Assembly (NCBI RefSeq): GCF_019195395.1
Contig: NZ_CP078067.1
Location: 558,001-622,000, forward strand
Source of the DNA: Kaistella faecalis
GTDB lineage: Bacteria > Bacteroidota > Bacteroidia > Flavobacteriales > Weeksellaceae
Direction of reading: 5' to 3'
Length of the DNA stretch: 64,000 nucleotides
Shown here: positions 43,284 to 52,454 of the stretch, piece by piece
Position numbering within the stretch: position 1 is the first letter of the stretch
How the letters are laid out: each line of letters opens with the position of its first letter
Translations under genes and position numbers: made by a program
The notes under the pieces: generated by a model
What the model saw: the letters and a program-made list of their open reading frames with translations, nothing else
The model's database searches: none
Told to the model about the DNA's origin: nothing

Positions 43284-44285
43284 ATGAGCGAAGAAATTAA
43301 AAAATTTAAGATCACGATCGACGGACAGACCACTGAGGTCTTGCCCGGAACTTCTATTCTTGAAGCAGCCAGACAAATCGGCGGTAAATCTGTACCCCCG
43401 GCAATGTGTTATTATAAACCCCTGGAATCAAGCGGCGGAAGATGCAGAACGTGTTTGGTTGAAGTATCGAAAGGTTCTGATGCAGATTCCCGACCGATGC
43501 CAAAATTGGTAGCAAGCTGCAGAACCGGCGTGATGGACGGTATGGAAGTGAAAAACCTTACCTCAGAAAAAACCCAGGAAGCCCGCAAAGCTGTTACTGA
43601 ATTTCTTTTGGTAAATCACCCGTTGGATTGCCCGGTTTGTGACCAGGCCGGCGAATGCCACCTTCAGGATTTAGGCTATGAACACGGTGTGGAAGCGACC
43701 AGAACAGAATTTGAAAGAAGAACTTTCGAACCAGAAGATATCGGTCCCTACATCAAACTTCATATGAACAGATGTATTTTGTGTGCACGATGCGTTTTGG
43801 TAGCCAATCAGCTGACCGAAAAACGCGAACACGGAATACTATTCAGAGGAGAACATGCTGAAATTTCAACGAATCTGAATAAAGCTCTGGACAATGATTT
43901 TATCGGAAACGTAATTGACGTTTGTCCGGTAGGAGCTTTAACCGACAGAACCGCACGTTTTGCCAGCAGAGTTTGGTTTACAAAACCGGTGAATGCTAGT
44001 TGTAAATGCGCAAAATGTTCCGGGAAAGCAGTTCTGTGGATGAAAGGCGAAGAAATCATCAGAGTTACAGCCAGAAAAGACCAGTACGACGAAGTTCAGG
44101 AATGGATCTGCAACGAGTGCCGTTTCGAAAAGAAAAATCTAAGCGACTGGACGATCGAAGGACCGAGACATATCGACAGACATTCGGTGATCTCGCTGAA
44201 CCACTACGAAAAACCTAAAAACATGATTAATCTTTTGAACAATCCGGATGCAAAAGAAATCAGTGAAAAAGACGAAATAATTTAA
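43284..44285 (+). CDS. nuoG: NADH-quinone oxidoreductase subunit G, short form
   Basis: 333 aa from ATG 43284 (MSEEIKKFKI); an in-frame TTG at 43269 is less likely. [2Fe-2S] ligands C42, C54, C57, C79; His/Cys cluster H112, C116, C119, C125; C164, C167, C170 and C214 for the following [4Fe-4S]. A further Cys set (C239, C241, C244, C275, C278) begins the molybdopterin-oxidoreductase-like region, which then stops. Full-length NuoG is 700-900 aa; the short form is normal in Flavobacteriia. Confidence 0.95.
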   Translation: MSEEIKKFKITIDGQTTEVLPGTSILEAARQIGGKSVPPAMCYYKPLESSGGRCRTCLVEVSKGSDADSRPMPKLVASCRTGVMDGMEVKNLTSEKTQEARKAVTEFLLVNHPLDCPVCDQAGECHLQDLGYEHGVEATRTEFERRTFEPEDIGPYIKLHMNRCILCARCVLVANQLTEKREHGILFRGEHAEISTNLNKALDNDFIGNVIDVCPVGALTDRTARFASRVWFTKPVNASCKCAKCSGKAVLWMKGEEIIRVTARKDQYDEVQEWICNECRFEKKNLSDWTIEGPRHIDRHSVISLNHYEKPKNMINLLNNPDAKEISEKDEII

Positions 44286-44350
44286 TTTGATAATGAGTGA
44301 ATTTAAATTTTGATTCAGAATCGATCTTTAAATCTCAAATGATATAACTT

Positions 44351-45412
44351 ATGGAATTAATTACCTTTAAAATCATTTTAGTTCTGGTGCTTTTTGCAGT
44401 TTCCATGGCTGTTGCAGCCTACTCCACCTGGGGCGAACGAAAAGTGGCGGCAGCATTACAGGACAGAATCGGGCCAAACAGAGCTGGACCTTTCGGAATA
44501 TTGCAGCCGCTGGCTGATGGTGGTAAACTCTTCTTCAAAGAAGGATTTGTACCCCAGAATGCCGATAAATTCCTTTTCTATTTAGGACCTGGGATCACCA
44601 TGTTCGTATCCCTGATTACGGGAGCGGTAATCCCGTGGGGAAAATCGCTGAACATTGGCGGAACTTCTTTTGATGTTCAGGTAGCCAATATCGATGTTGG
44701 TGTTCTTTATCTTATCGGTATGGTTTCCATCGGAGTTTACGGAATGATGATCGGAGGTTGGGCATCCAACAACAAATATTCACTTATTGGTGCCATCCGT
44801 GCTTCATCTCAGATGATTTCTTATGAATTGGCGATGGGTCTTTCTCTTCTTGCGATTATTTTAATGGCCGGAAGTCTGGATCTTCATTACATCACCTCTT
44901 CACAGGGAACCGGAAAGATCTGGGGCTTTATCCCTGCTGACGGAATGAACTGGAACATCTTCTATCAGCCATTTGCATTTATTATCTTCTTTGTCGCTGC
45001 TCTGGCAGAGACCAACCGTCACCCTTTCGATTTGCCTGAATGTGAATCTGAGCTCGTAAACGGGTATATGACTGAATACTCATCGATGAACTTCGGGCAG
45101 TATATGTTCGGGGAATATGTGAATATGTTTATTTCGAATGCATTGATCGCTACCCTGTTCTTCGGAGGTTTCAACTACCCGGGAATTAACTGGGTTTCTG
45201 AAAACTGGGGCGAGAATATCGCAGGAATTTTAAGTATTGCAGCCATGCTGTTTAAAGTGATTATCGGAATTTTAATCTTTATGTGGATCCGCTGGACGAT
45301 CCCAAGATTCAGATACGACCAGCTGATGCATTTGGGCTGGAAAACTTTAATTCCGTTAGCCTTGGTTAACCTTGTGATCACCGCTGCTGTAATTACTTTT
45401 TTTAGCCTATAA
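44351..45412 (+). CDS. nuoH: NADH-quinone oxidoreductase subunit H
   Basis: 353 aa, about eight TM segments. The hallmarks are ERKVAAALQDRIGPNRAGP and AETNRHPFDLPECESELV, which line the quinone chamber. It connects the hydrophilic arm to the proton-pumping arm. Confidence 0.98.
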   Translation: MELITFKIILVLVLFAVSMAVAAYSTWGERKVAAALQDRIGPNRAGPFGILQPLADGGKLFFKEGFVPQNADKFLFYLGPGITMFVSLITGAVIPWGKSLNIGGTSFDVQVANIDVGVLYLIGMVSIGVYGMMIGGWASNNKYSLIGAIRASSQMISYELAMGLSLLAIILMAGSLDLHYITSSQGTGKIWGFIPADGMNWNIFYQPFAFIIFFVAALAETNRHPFDLPECESELVNGYMTEYSSMNFGQYMFGEYVNMFISNALIATLFFGGFNYPGINWVSENWGENIAGILSIAAMLFKVIIGILIFMWIRWTIPRFRYDQLMHLGWKTLIPLALVNLVITAAVITFFSL

Positions 45413-45465
45413 ATCGTAAAAGTTGTCATGCTGAAGCTTAAGGCCGAAGCGAAAACAAAATCAAT

Positions 45466-46014
45466 ATGAAACTGACAAACAGATCTAAAGTAGTCTCGAA
45501 TAAAGAGATGACCTTTATGGAAAGAATATACCTCCCGGAAATTATGAAGGGAATGGCGATTACTCTGAAGCACGCTTTGGCTGGACCGAAGGGCAAAGTT
45601 TATTCTTACCCCGAAGTAGAAAAACCAAGAGCAAAAGTCTGGCGTGGTTTACATGTACTGAAACGTGACGAAGAAGGACGCGAAAGATGTACTGCATGCG
45701 GACTTTGTGCCGTTGCCTGTCCTGCAGAAGCCATAACCATGACCGCCGCTGAAAGAACCAAAGAAGAAAAGGATCTTTACCGTGAAGAAAAATATGCAGC
45801 GGTGTACGAAATCAATATGCTGCGTTGTATTTTCTGCGGAATGTGCGAAGAAGCCTGCCCGAAATCTGCAGTTTACCTTACAGACCGTTTGGTAGATGTA
45901 GAAACCAACCGCGGAAGTTTTGTGTACGGAAAAGATAAACTGGTTGAAAAAATCAATGAGAGAATTGATATCACTGCCAGACAGAGCGAATTACAAAAAA
46001 AATCGGTAAAATAA
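45466..46014 (+). CDS. nuoI: NADH-quinone oxidoreductase subunit I
   Basis: 182 aa. Two ferredoxin-type 4Fe-4S motifs: CTACGLCAVACP (C75-C85) and CIFCGMCEEACP (C121-C131), clusters N6a and N6b. An internal ATG at 45508 would also give a complete domain. The stop codon is directly followed by the nuoJ ATG. Confidence 0.97.
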   Translation: MKLTNRSKVVSNKEMTFMERIYLPEIMKGMAITLKHALAGPKGKVYSYPEVEKPRAKVWRGLHVLKRDEEGRERCTACGLCAVACPAEAITMTAAERTKEEKDLYREEKYAAVYEINMLRCIFCGMCEEACPKSAVYLTDRLVDVETNRGSFVYGKDKLVEKINERIDITARQSELQKKSVK

Positions 46015-46509
46015 ATGGAACAGATCATCTTTTTCTTTGTGGCATTTCTTGCCATTATAAGTGCAGCCTATTTTGTGTTTGCCCGAAACCCGCTCTACTC
46101 CATTCTTTCGCTGATTGTTACTTTCTTTTCAATCGCTGCGATGTATGTTCTGCTTAATGCACAATTCCTTGGAATCGTTCAGGTCATCGTATACGCAGGA
46201 GCAATTATGGTTCTTTTCCTTTACATCTTAATGATGCTTAACCTGAATAAAGGCGACGAAAGTAAAAAGCAGAATATCACCAAGTTTATCGGTGTTTTTG
46301 CAGCAGGAATACTTTTGATAGGTATTCTCGGCGCTTTCAAAGGACTGAACGCAACCACTTTCGGTGGCGACGCAGACTCATCTATCGGGTTGACCAAAAA
46401 CCTCGGAAGATTATTGTTTAACGAATATGTATTGCCTTTCGAACTGGCTTCCATCCTTATTCTTGCGGGAATCGTGGGTGCTGTACTGATCGGTAAAAAA
46501 GATTTATAG
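46015..46509 (+). CDS. nuoJ: NADH-quinone oxidoreductase subunit J
   Basis: 164 aa, five TM segments; FLGIVQVIVYAGAIMVLFLY is the family signature. No gap to nuoI and 4 nt to nuoK, so translation is likely coupled. Confidence 0.97.
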   Translation: MEQIIFFFVAFLAIISAAYFVFARNPLYSILSLIVTFFSIAAMYVLLNAQFLGIVQVIVYAGAIMVLFLYILMMLNLNKGDESKKQNITKFIGVFAAGILLIGILGAFKGLNATTFGGDADSSIGLTKNLGRLLFNEYVLPFELASILILAGIVGAVLIGKKDL

Positions 46510-46513
46510 TATT

Positions 46514-46843
46514 ATGGGAGAAATAAATTCATTTATACAGACCGTACCCCTCGAGTATTTTATTATTCTGAGTTCGGTGCTGTTCTGTCTGGGAGTTTTG
46601 GGAGTTTTAATCCGCAAGAACGCCATCATTATTTTGGGATGTGTTGAATTGATGCTGAATTCTGTAAATCTTCTGCTGGCTGCATTTTCAAGCTATAAAG
46701 GCGACGGTAACGGACAGATCCTGGTATTTTTTATCATGGTGGTTGCCGCGGCAGAAGTTGCCATCGGATTAGCGATTATCGCAATGATGTATCGTAACAC
46801 GAAATCGGTAGACATCAGTATTTTTAATAAATTAAGAGGATAA
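46514..46843 (+). CDS. nuoK: NADH-quinone oxidoreductase subunit K
   Basis: 109 aa, three TM segments with the conserved membrane glutamates in GCVELMLNSVNLLL and AAAEVAIGLAI. Antiporter-linked membrane subunit, 6 nt before nuoL. Confidence 0.97.
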   Translation: MGEINSFIQTVPLEYFIILSSVLFCLGVLGVLIRKNAIIILGCVELMLNSVNLLLAAFSSYKGDGNGQILVFFIMVVAAAEVAIGLAIIAMMYRNTKSVDISIFNKLRG

Positions 46844-46849
46844 TATAGG

Positions 46850-48745
46850 ATGGAAAATTTAGTTTACGCAATTATACTTTTACCCTTATTCGGATTTCTG
46901 ATCAACGGTCTTTTCGGGAAAAGTCTGCCGAAAATGGTGGTAGGGAGTATCGCAACGCTGGTGGTTTTTGCCTCTTTCTGTATTGCTGTCAGTTTATTTT
47001 TAAATTTTGATGCTGAGTCGCAGCCGGTTATTGTCCGGGCTTTCGAATGGTTTAGGGTTAACGGAATTCAGGTGAATTTCAGTTTCCAGATCGATCAGTT
47101 ATCATTAATGATGATTATGATCGTTACCGGAATCGGATCGCTGATTCACCTCTACTCGATTGGTTACATGAGCCACGACAAAGGTTTCTATAAATTTTTC
47201 GCTTACCTGAATTTATTCATCTTCTCGATGTTGCTTTTGGTTATGGGAAGTAATTATCTTATCCTCTTCATCGGCTGGGAAGGTGTTGGTTTATGTTCTT
47301 ATTTACTCATTGGTTTCTGGTATACTAACAAGGAATATGGTGCAGCGGCAAGAAAGGCTTTCATCATGAACAGAATTGGTGACCTTGGAATGATTATCGG
47401 GATCTTAATGATCGCCTATCAGACCAACGCTGTTGATTTCCTTTCTGTAGCACAGAATTCTTCAAAATTTGAATTAGATTCACCTGTAATCATCTTTATT
47501 ACGGCAAGTTTATTCATCGGAGCTATGGGAAAATCAGCGCAGGTTCCTTTATTTACCTGGCTTCCGGATGCGATGGCGGGCCCTACACCGGTTTCAGCGT
47601 TAATCCACGCCGCAACCATGGTAACTGCAGGTATTTATTTGGTAGTAAGATCCAATTTCCTTTTTTCGCTTGCACCTACAACCATGGACGGAATCCTTTT
47701 CATCGGGCTTCTTACCGCTTTGGTTGCAGCATTTATCGGTCTCAGACAAAATGATATTAAAAAAGTTTTAGCCTACTCCACTGTTTCGCAATTAGGATTT
47801 ATGTTCGTTGCACTTGGAGTTGGCGCTTATACTACCGCAATGTTCCACTTAATGACGCATGCTTTCTTTAAAGCTTTGCTGTTCTTAGGTTCAGGTTCCG
47901 TAATCCATGCGATGAGCGGCGAACAGGACATGAGATTCATGGGCGGTTTAAAGAAAAAAATTCCAATTACGCACATTACTTTCCTTATCGGGACACTGGC
48001 TATTTCAGGATTCCCGTTCCTTTCAGGGATGATTTCAAAAGATGAAATCCTTGTAAGTGTATATGGCAAAAGTCCGGCACTTTGGGTAATTCTGTTCTTA
48101 GTTGCGACATTGACGGCGATTTATATGTTCAGAGCGTATTATCTGACTTTCCACGGCGAGTTCAGAGGAACTGAAGAACAGAAACATCACGTGCATGAAA
48201 GTCCGTCTAACATGACGATTCCTTTGATCGTTCTGGCTGTATTAACGGTAGTTGGCGGTTTCATCAATCTTCCGCACTTCATCGGGCATGGCGAATATGC
48301 AAAACTTGGCCAATGGCTTCAGTCCATTTATGTTTACGATCTCGAGCTTCCGGAAGTGAATTTCGCAACAGAAATGATCCTTCTTGCATTAACTGTTCTG
48401 ATGTTCTTTACCGTTTGGTTTGTTGTGAAAAACATTTACGTCAACAAGAAAAAAATGGCATTGCCAGATGAAAAATATACCGGCTGGGAAAGACTTTCTA
48501 ACAGAAAACTCTTCCTGGATGAACTGAATAATGCAACCTTCGTGAGGTTTATTGAAGGTTTAGGTGTTGGTGGAAATATGTTCGATAAAGGCGTGCTGAA
48601 CCGTTTTGTAGATTTCATCGGAAGCGGCGCTGAAGATTCAGGAAGAGCAGCAAAAAAACTCCAGAACGGAAACGTGGAGAATTACGTGCTCATTATGTCT
48701 CTGGCTATCGGAATTATTTTAATTGTTAACTTTATATTACAATAG
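46850..48745 (+). CDS. nuoL: NADH-quinone oxidoreductase subunit L
   Basis: 631 aa, about 16 hydrophobic segments. Antiporter-like channel signatures FIGWEGVGLCSYLLIGFW, LPDAMAGPTPVSALIHAATM and AYSTVSQLGFM. The C-terminal lateral helix region is present. Distal proton pump, 3 nt before nuoM. Confidence 0.98.
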   Translation: MENLVYAIILLPLFGFLINGLFGKSLPKMVVGSIATLVVFASFCIAVSLFLNFDAESQPVIVRAFEWFRVNGIQVNFSFQIDQLSLMMIMIVTGIGSLIHLYSIGYMSHDKGFYKFFAYLNLFIFSMLLLVMGSNYLILFIGWEGVGLCSYLLIGFWYTNKEYGAAARKAFIMNRIGDLGMIIGILMIAYQTNAVDFLSVAQNSSKFELDSPVIIFITASLFIGAMGKSAQVPLFTWLPDAMAGPTPVSALIHAATMVTAGIYLVVRSNFLFSLAPTTMDGILFIGLLTALVAAFIGLRQNDIKKVLAYSTVSQLGFMFVALGVGAYTTAMFHLMTHAFFKALLFLGSGSVIHAMSGEQDMRFMGGLKKKIPITHITFLIGTLAISGFPFLSGMISKDEILVSVYGKSPALWVILFLVATLTAIYMFRAYYLTFHGEFRGTEEQKHHVHESPSNMTIPLIVLAVLTVVGGFINLPHFIGHGEYAKLGQWLQSIYVYDLELPEVNFATEMILLALTVLMFFTVWFVVKNIYVNKKKMALPDEKYTGWERLSNRKLFLDELNNATFVRFIEGLGVGGNMFDKGVLNRFVDFIGSGAEDSGRAAKKLQNGNVENYVLIMSLAIGIILIVNFILQ

Positions 48746-48748
48746 TAA

Positions 48749-50242
48749 ATGTCGTATCTATTATTAACATTGTTACTATTACCTCTCGTAGGTTCTGCAG
48801 TGGTGTTCGCGTGGAAAAACCCCGCAAGTAAGTTTTTGGCATTGGGATTTGCATTTGCACAGATGTTTCTCTCATTTTATATGCTTGCAAATTTCGATCA
48901 CACCGTTACGGTGGACGGAGTGCTGCAGTATGAGATCAATTACCCATGGTCACAGTTTATCAAGAGTAACCTGCACTTTGGGATTGATGGGATGAGCATG
49001 CTGCTGTTGCTGCTGACCAATATTTTAACGCCAATCATCATTCTGTCTTCCTTCAATGAAAAACCTGGTTACAGAAACACCTTCTACGGACTTATTCTTT
49101 TGATGCAGTTCGGTCTGATTGGTGTTTTCACTTCGCTTGACGGACTTTTGTTCTATATTTTCTGGGAAGTAACTTTAATCCCAATTTGGTTGATCGCGGG
49201 AATCTGGGGTCAGGAAAACAAAAAAATCGCATTTACGACCAAGTTCTTCGTTTATACTTTCGTTGGATCACTGTTCATGCTGATCGGTTTGATTTATGTC
49301 TACACCCATTCCGCATCTTTTGCGCTTACCGACCTTTACAATGCCAACCTGAACGCATCTGAGCAGACCGTCATTTTCTGGTTCATCTTCTTTGCTTTTG
49401 CGGTGAAGTTACCGATATTTCCTTTCCATTCCTGGCAGCCGGATACTTATACCTATTCTCCGACACAAGGATCTATGCTTCTTTCGGGAATCATGCTGAA
49501 AATGGCTGTGTACGGACTTTTAAGATATCTGTTACCAATCACACCAGATCCTATCCTTGGAATTTCGGGACAGATTGTTTTGGTTCTCGCAATCATCGGA
49601 ATTGTGCACGGAGCCTTAATTGCTATCATTCAGAACGATTCAAAACGCCTGATCGCTTATTCATCATTATCCCACGTAGGTTTAATGGTGGCGGGAATTA
49701 TGGCTTCAGCAATTCTTACCGTAAATGGCACTTTAATGATTGAAGGCGGCGAAGGAGCGCTGGTACAGGCTTTCGCTCACGGAATTAATGTTGTGGGGCT
49801 GTTTTACTGTGCAGACATTCTTTATAAAAGATTCAAAACAAGAGATATCCGGCAAATGGGTGGATTAGCAAAAGCTGCTCCGAAGTTTGCCGTCCTATTC
49901 ATTATCATTATTCTTGGATCGGTAGGACTTCCGTTGACCAACGGATTTATCGGTGAATTCATTCTGATAAAATCTATTTTCGATTACAGCAAACTCGCGG
50001 CAATATTCGCAGGGCTCACGTTGATTTTCTCTGCGGTTTATCTTTTAAGATTCTACGGAAAAGCAATGTTCGGCGAAGGTGATGACCGCGTTTTAGCTTC
50101 AGCTGAAGATCTTTCAGGAGTTGAATTTTCTGTGCTGACAAGTTTGGCAGTTTTTGTAATTGTTTTGGGAGTATTTCCGCAGCCGATTATTGAAATGGTC
50201 AACAGCTCGCTGAAGTTTATCTTCTCATCGATGATGAACTAA
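48749..50242 (+). CDS. nuoM: NADH-quinone oxidoreductase subunit M
   Basis: 497 aa, 14 TM-like segments. FYIFWEVTLIPIWLIAGIWG and KLPIFPFHSWQPDTYTYSPT plus AYSSLSHVGLM are NuoM hallmarks. A 75-bp spacer with AAATCTCAAATCTAAA repeats precedes nuoN. Confidence 0.98.
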   Translation: MSYLLLTLLLLPLVGSAVVFAWKNPASKFLALGFAFAQMFLSFYMLANFDHTVTVDGVLQYEINYPWSQFIKSNLHFGIDGMSMLLLLLTNILTPIIILSSFNEKPGYRNTFYGLILLMQFGLIGVFTSLDGLLFYIFWEVTLIPIWLIAGIWGQENKKIAFTTKFFVYTFVGSLFMLIGLIYVYTHSASFALTDLYNANLNASEQTVIFWFIFFAFAVKLPIFPFHSWQPDTYTYSPTQGSMLLSGIMLKMAVYGLLRYLLPITPDPILGISGQIVLVLAIIGIVHGALIAIIQNDSKRLIAYSSLSHVGLMVAGIMASAILTVNGTLMIEGGEGALVQAFAHGINVVGLFYCADILYKRFKTRDIRQMGGLAKAAPKFAVLFIIIILGSVGLPLTNGFIGEFILIKSIFDYSKLAAIFAGLTLIFSAVYLLRFYGKAMFGEGDDRVLASAEDLSGVEFSVLTSLAVFVIVLGVFPQPIIEMVNSSLKFIFSSMMN

Positions 50243-50317
50243 AAAAAGAATTTTAAAAAATTAAATAGAGAGAAAGGAACCTCAGATCTCGAATTTCAAA
50301 TCTCAAATCTAAACTAA

Positions 50318-51697
50318 ATGAGCGTTTTAATCATCATATTCCTAACCGCAATCGCAGCATTATTTGCAGGGGTTTTTGAAAAAGGAAAATTTTCAAGATA
50401 CATCAGTATTATTGGGCTTCTGGTTGCATTTTATGTGAGTTTTTTACCAGAAGCAGAATTCTTTAACCAATACAAACACATGTTCGAATATACCGTGAAC
50501 GCGGCATTATTCACCAAGATTGCGATTGTCATCACGATTCTGCTTTTCTTTCTGGGAGGTTTTTCGTTCAGCAATCACCGCAGCCACCAATCAGAGTTAT
50601 ATGCGCTGATGCTTTTCTCGCTTTGTGGCGGGGTTGTACTCTTCGGATTCCAGAATTTGGTAACCTTATTTTTAGGAGTTGAAATTCTTTCTATTCCGCT
50701 GTATGTATTGGCTGGAAGTAATAAAACCGATTTACGATCTAACGAGGCTTCCATCAAATATTTCCTGATGGGTGCTTTTGCAACAGGATTCTTACTTTTC
50801 GGAATCGCATTGGTTTACGGTAGCGCGGGAACTTTCGATCTTTACAAAATCCATGAGTTCTCCATGGAAAACTCTAAGGATTTCATGTTTGCAGCAGGAG
50901 CGGTTTTAATGTTGGTTGCGCTTGCTTTTAAAGTATCTATGGCACCTTTCCACATGTGGAGCCCGGATGTTTACCAAGGTTCGCCTTCACTCATCACCGC
51001 ATTTATGATGTCGGTAGTGAAAATATCCGCTTTCTTCGCTTTCTTTAAAGTCATGACAATCGGATTCCAGGGAATCACAGGAGAATGGATCAATATTCTT
51101 GGCGTTCTGATCATCATCACACTTTTCTTAGCCAACGTAATGGGCCTTGCACAAAGCAATGCGAAAAGAATGCTTGCCTACTCTTCTGTATCACACGTAG
51201 GCTATCTTGCTCTAATTTTCTTCGGATTAAATAATCTTTCTGCATACAATCTTGCTTTTTACCTGTTCGCGTATTCACTGGCAACTGTTGGAGTGATGAT
51301 GTGTCTGATCTGGGTTGAAAAGCTGAAGCGCGAAACATCGTACAACGCTTTTAAAGGATTAGCACAATCTGAACCCATTATCGCAGTAGCGGCAGCGGTA
51401 GGTATGCTTTCTATGGCGGGAATTCCGTTGACAGCAGGTTTCATGGGGAAATTCTCCATCTTCGCGCAGGCGATTGAAACAACACCGTTCCTGGTTTTGG
51501 TTGCAGTATTGGGTTCAGCAATATCGATCGCTTATTATTTAAGATTAATTATGGTCATGTTCTTCCCGAAAGAAAGCAGTTTTAATACTTCTGAGCGGGT
51601 TCCGCTGACCTATAATATTGTTGCAGTATTTATTATTATTGCACTTTTAGCGCTTGGAATCTTCCCCGATCTGTTTGCGAGACAATTTGGTTTATAG
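50318..51697 (+). CDS. nuoN: NADH-quinone oxidoreductase subunit N
   Basis: 459 aa, about 14 TM segments, with LFLGVEILSIPLYVLAG, FKVSMAPFHMWSPDVYQGSP and AYSSVSHVGYLAL. Last nuo gene, followed by a strong terminator. Confidence 0.98.
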   Translation: MSVLIIIFLTAIAALFAGVFEKGKFSRYISIIGLLVAFYVSFLPEAEFFNQYKHMFEYTVNAALFTKIAIVITILLFFLGGFSFSNHRSHQSELYALMLFSLCGGVVLFGFQNLVTLFLGVEILSIPLYVLAGSNKTDLRSNEASIKYFLMGAFATGFLLFGIALVYGSAGTFDLYKIHEFSMENSKDFMFAAGAVLMLVALAFKVSMAPFHMWSPDVYQGSPSLITAFMMSVVKISAFFAFFKVMTIGFQGITGEWINILGVLIIITLFLANVMGLAQSNAKRMLAYSSVSHVGYLALIFFGLNNLSAYNLAFYLFAYSLATVGVMMCLIWVEKLKRETSYNAFKGLAQSEPIIAVAAAVGMLSMAGIPLTAGFMGKFSIFAQAIETTPFLVLVAVLGSAISIAYYLRLIMVMFFPKESSFNTSERVPLTYNIVAVFIIIALLALGIFPDLFARQFGL

Positions 51698-51719
51698 CAA
51701 TTTATAAAAAATAATATTC

Positions 51720-51751
51720 AAACGCAATTCTAAGGGGTTGCGTTTTTTTTT
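51720..51751 (+). terminator. Terminator of the nuo operon
   Basis: AAACGCAA (51720-51727) pairs with TTGCGTTT (51738-51745) around a 10-nt loop, followed by T8-T9. Confidence 0.88.
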
Positions 51752-51765
51752 GATTAAAAAATGAG

Positions 51766-51783
51766 TTTAATCATTTGATTAAA
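51766..51783. promoter_or_regulatory. Perfect palindrome, candidate TetR operator
   Basis: TTTAATCA-TT-TGATTAAA is an 8+8-bp perfect inverted repeat. It overlaps the -33 box (TTTG, 51774-51777) of the tetR promoter, the usual place for an autoregulatory operator. Binding is inferred. Confidence 0.65.
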
Positions 51784-51806
51784 TCAAAAATTTAATTCTA
51801 TCTTTG
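51774..51806 (+). promoter_or_regulatory. Bacteroidota-type promoter of the tetR efflux operon
   Basis: A TTTG -33 box (51774-51777) and TATCTTTG -7 box (51799-51806) are separated by 21 nt, a textbook TTTG-N19-23-TAnnTTTG match. The ATG is 16 nt after the -7 box. This is the clearest promoter in the window. Confidence 0.8.
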
Positions 51807-51822
51807 TACAAATAATTTTATA

Positions 51823-52422
51823 ATGTATCCGAAAAAAGATATTTCGACCGAAGAAAAAATACTTATTTCAGCCTCTAAAGTTTTTACCGAAAAAGGCTTT
51901 TCAGGAACGCGGACGCGGGATATCGCAGAAGAAGCAGGAATTAATCTGGCGCTGCTGAATTACTATTTCCGAAGCAAGGAAAAACTTTTCGAACAGGTGA
52001 TGAAAGTAAAAATAGTTCTCCTCTTCGGAAAAATAATTCCCATTATCACCAATGAAAAATCCACCCTCGAAGAAAAAATTGACCTGGCGAGCGAAAAATA
52101 TTTCGAAATTCTGTCTAAAAATCCCAATCTCCCTCTTTTTATTCTCAGCGAAATTCAGAAAAAACCGTCCAATATTACCGCGCTTATTCCCGTGGACAAA
52201 GTTCTTAAAACTTCAGTATTGCTAAGACAGATCGAAGAGAAAAAACCGGGACTAAATGCTTTTCATTTCATTGTTAATTTTCTTAGTATGACGGCATTTC
52301 CCTTTATCGCAAAACCAATTTTGAAGAATTTCAACATCCTGAATGATGAGGAATTTCAGCAGTTCGTGGAAGAAAGAAAAACTTTAGTACCGGTTTGGAT
52401 CAAAATGATTCTGAACAGTTAA
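51823..52422 (+). CDS. TetR-family transcriptional regulator
   Basis: 199 aa. The N-terminal HTH (~12-58) reads ASKVFTEKGFSGTRTRDIAE then INLALLNYYFRSKEKLFEQV, a standard TetR DNA-binding domain. The C-terminal helical ligand domain is divergent, as usual. First gene of an efflux operon; the palindrome at its promoter suggests autorepression relieved by a transported compound. The next gene starts 32 bp downstream. Confidence 0.95.
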   Translation: MYPKKDISTEEKILISASKVFTEKGFSGTRTRDIAEEAGINLALLNYYFRSKEKLFEQVMKVKIVLLFGKIIPIITNEKSTLEEKIDLASEKYFEILSKNPNLPLFILSEIQKKPSNITALIPVDKVLKTSVLLRQIEEKKPGLNAFHFIVNFLSMTAFPFIAKPILKNFNILNDEEFQQFVEERKTLVPVWIKMILNS

Positions 52423-52454
52423 TGATCCCTGACTTTTCATTTAAAATCAACAGA

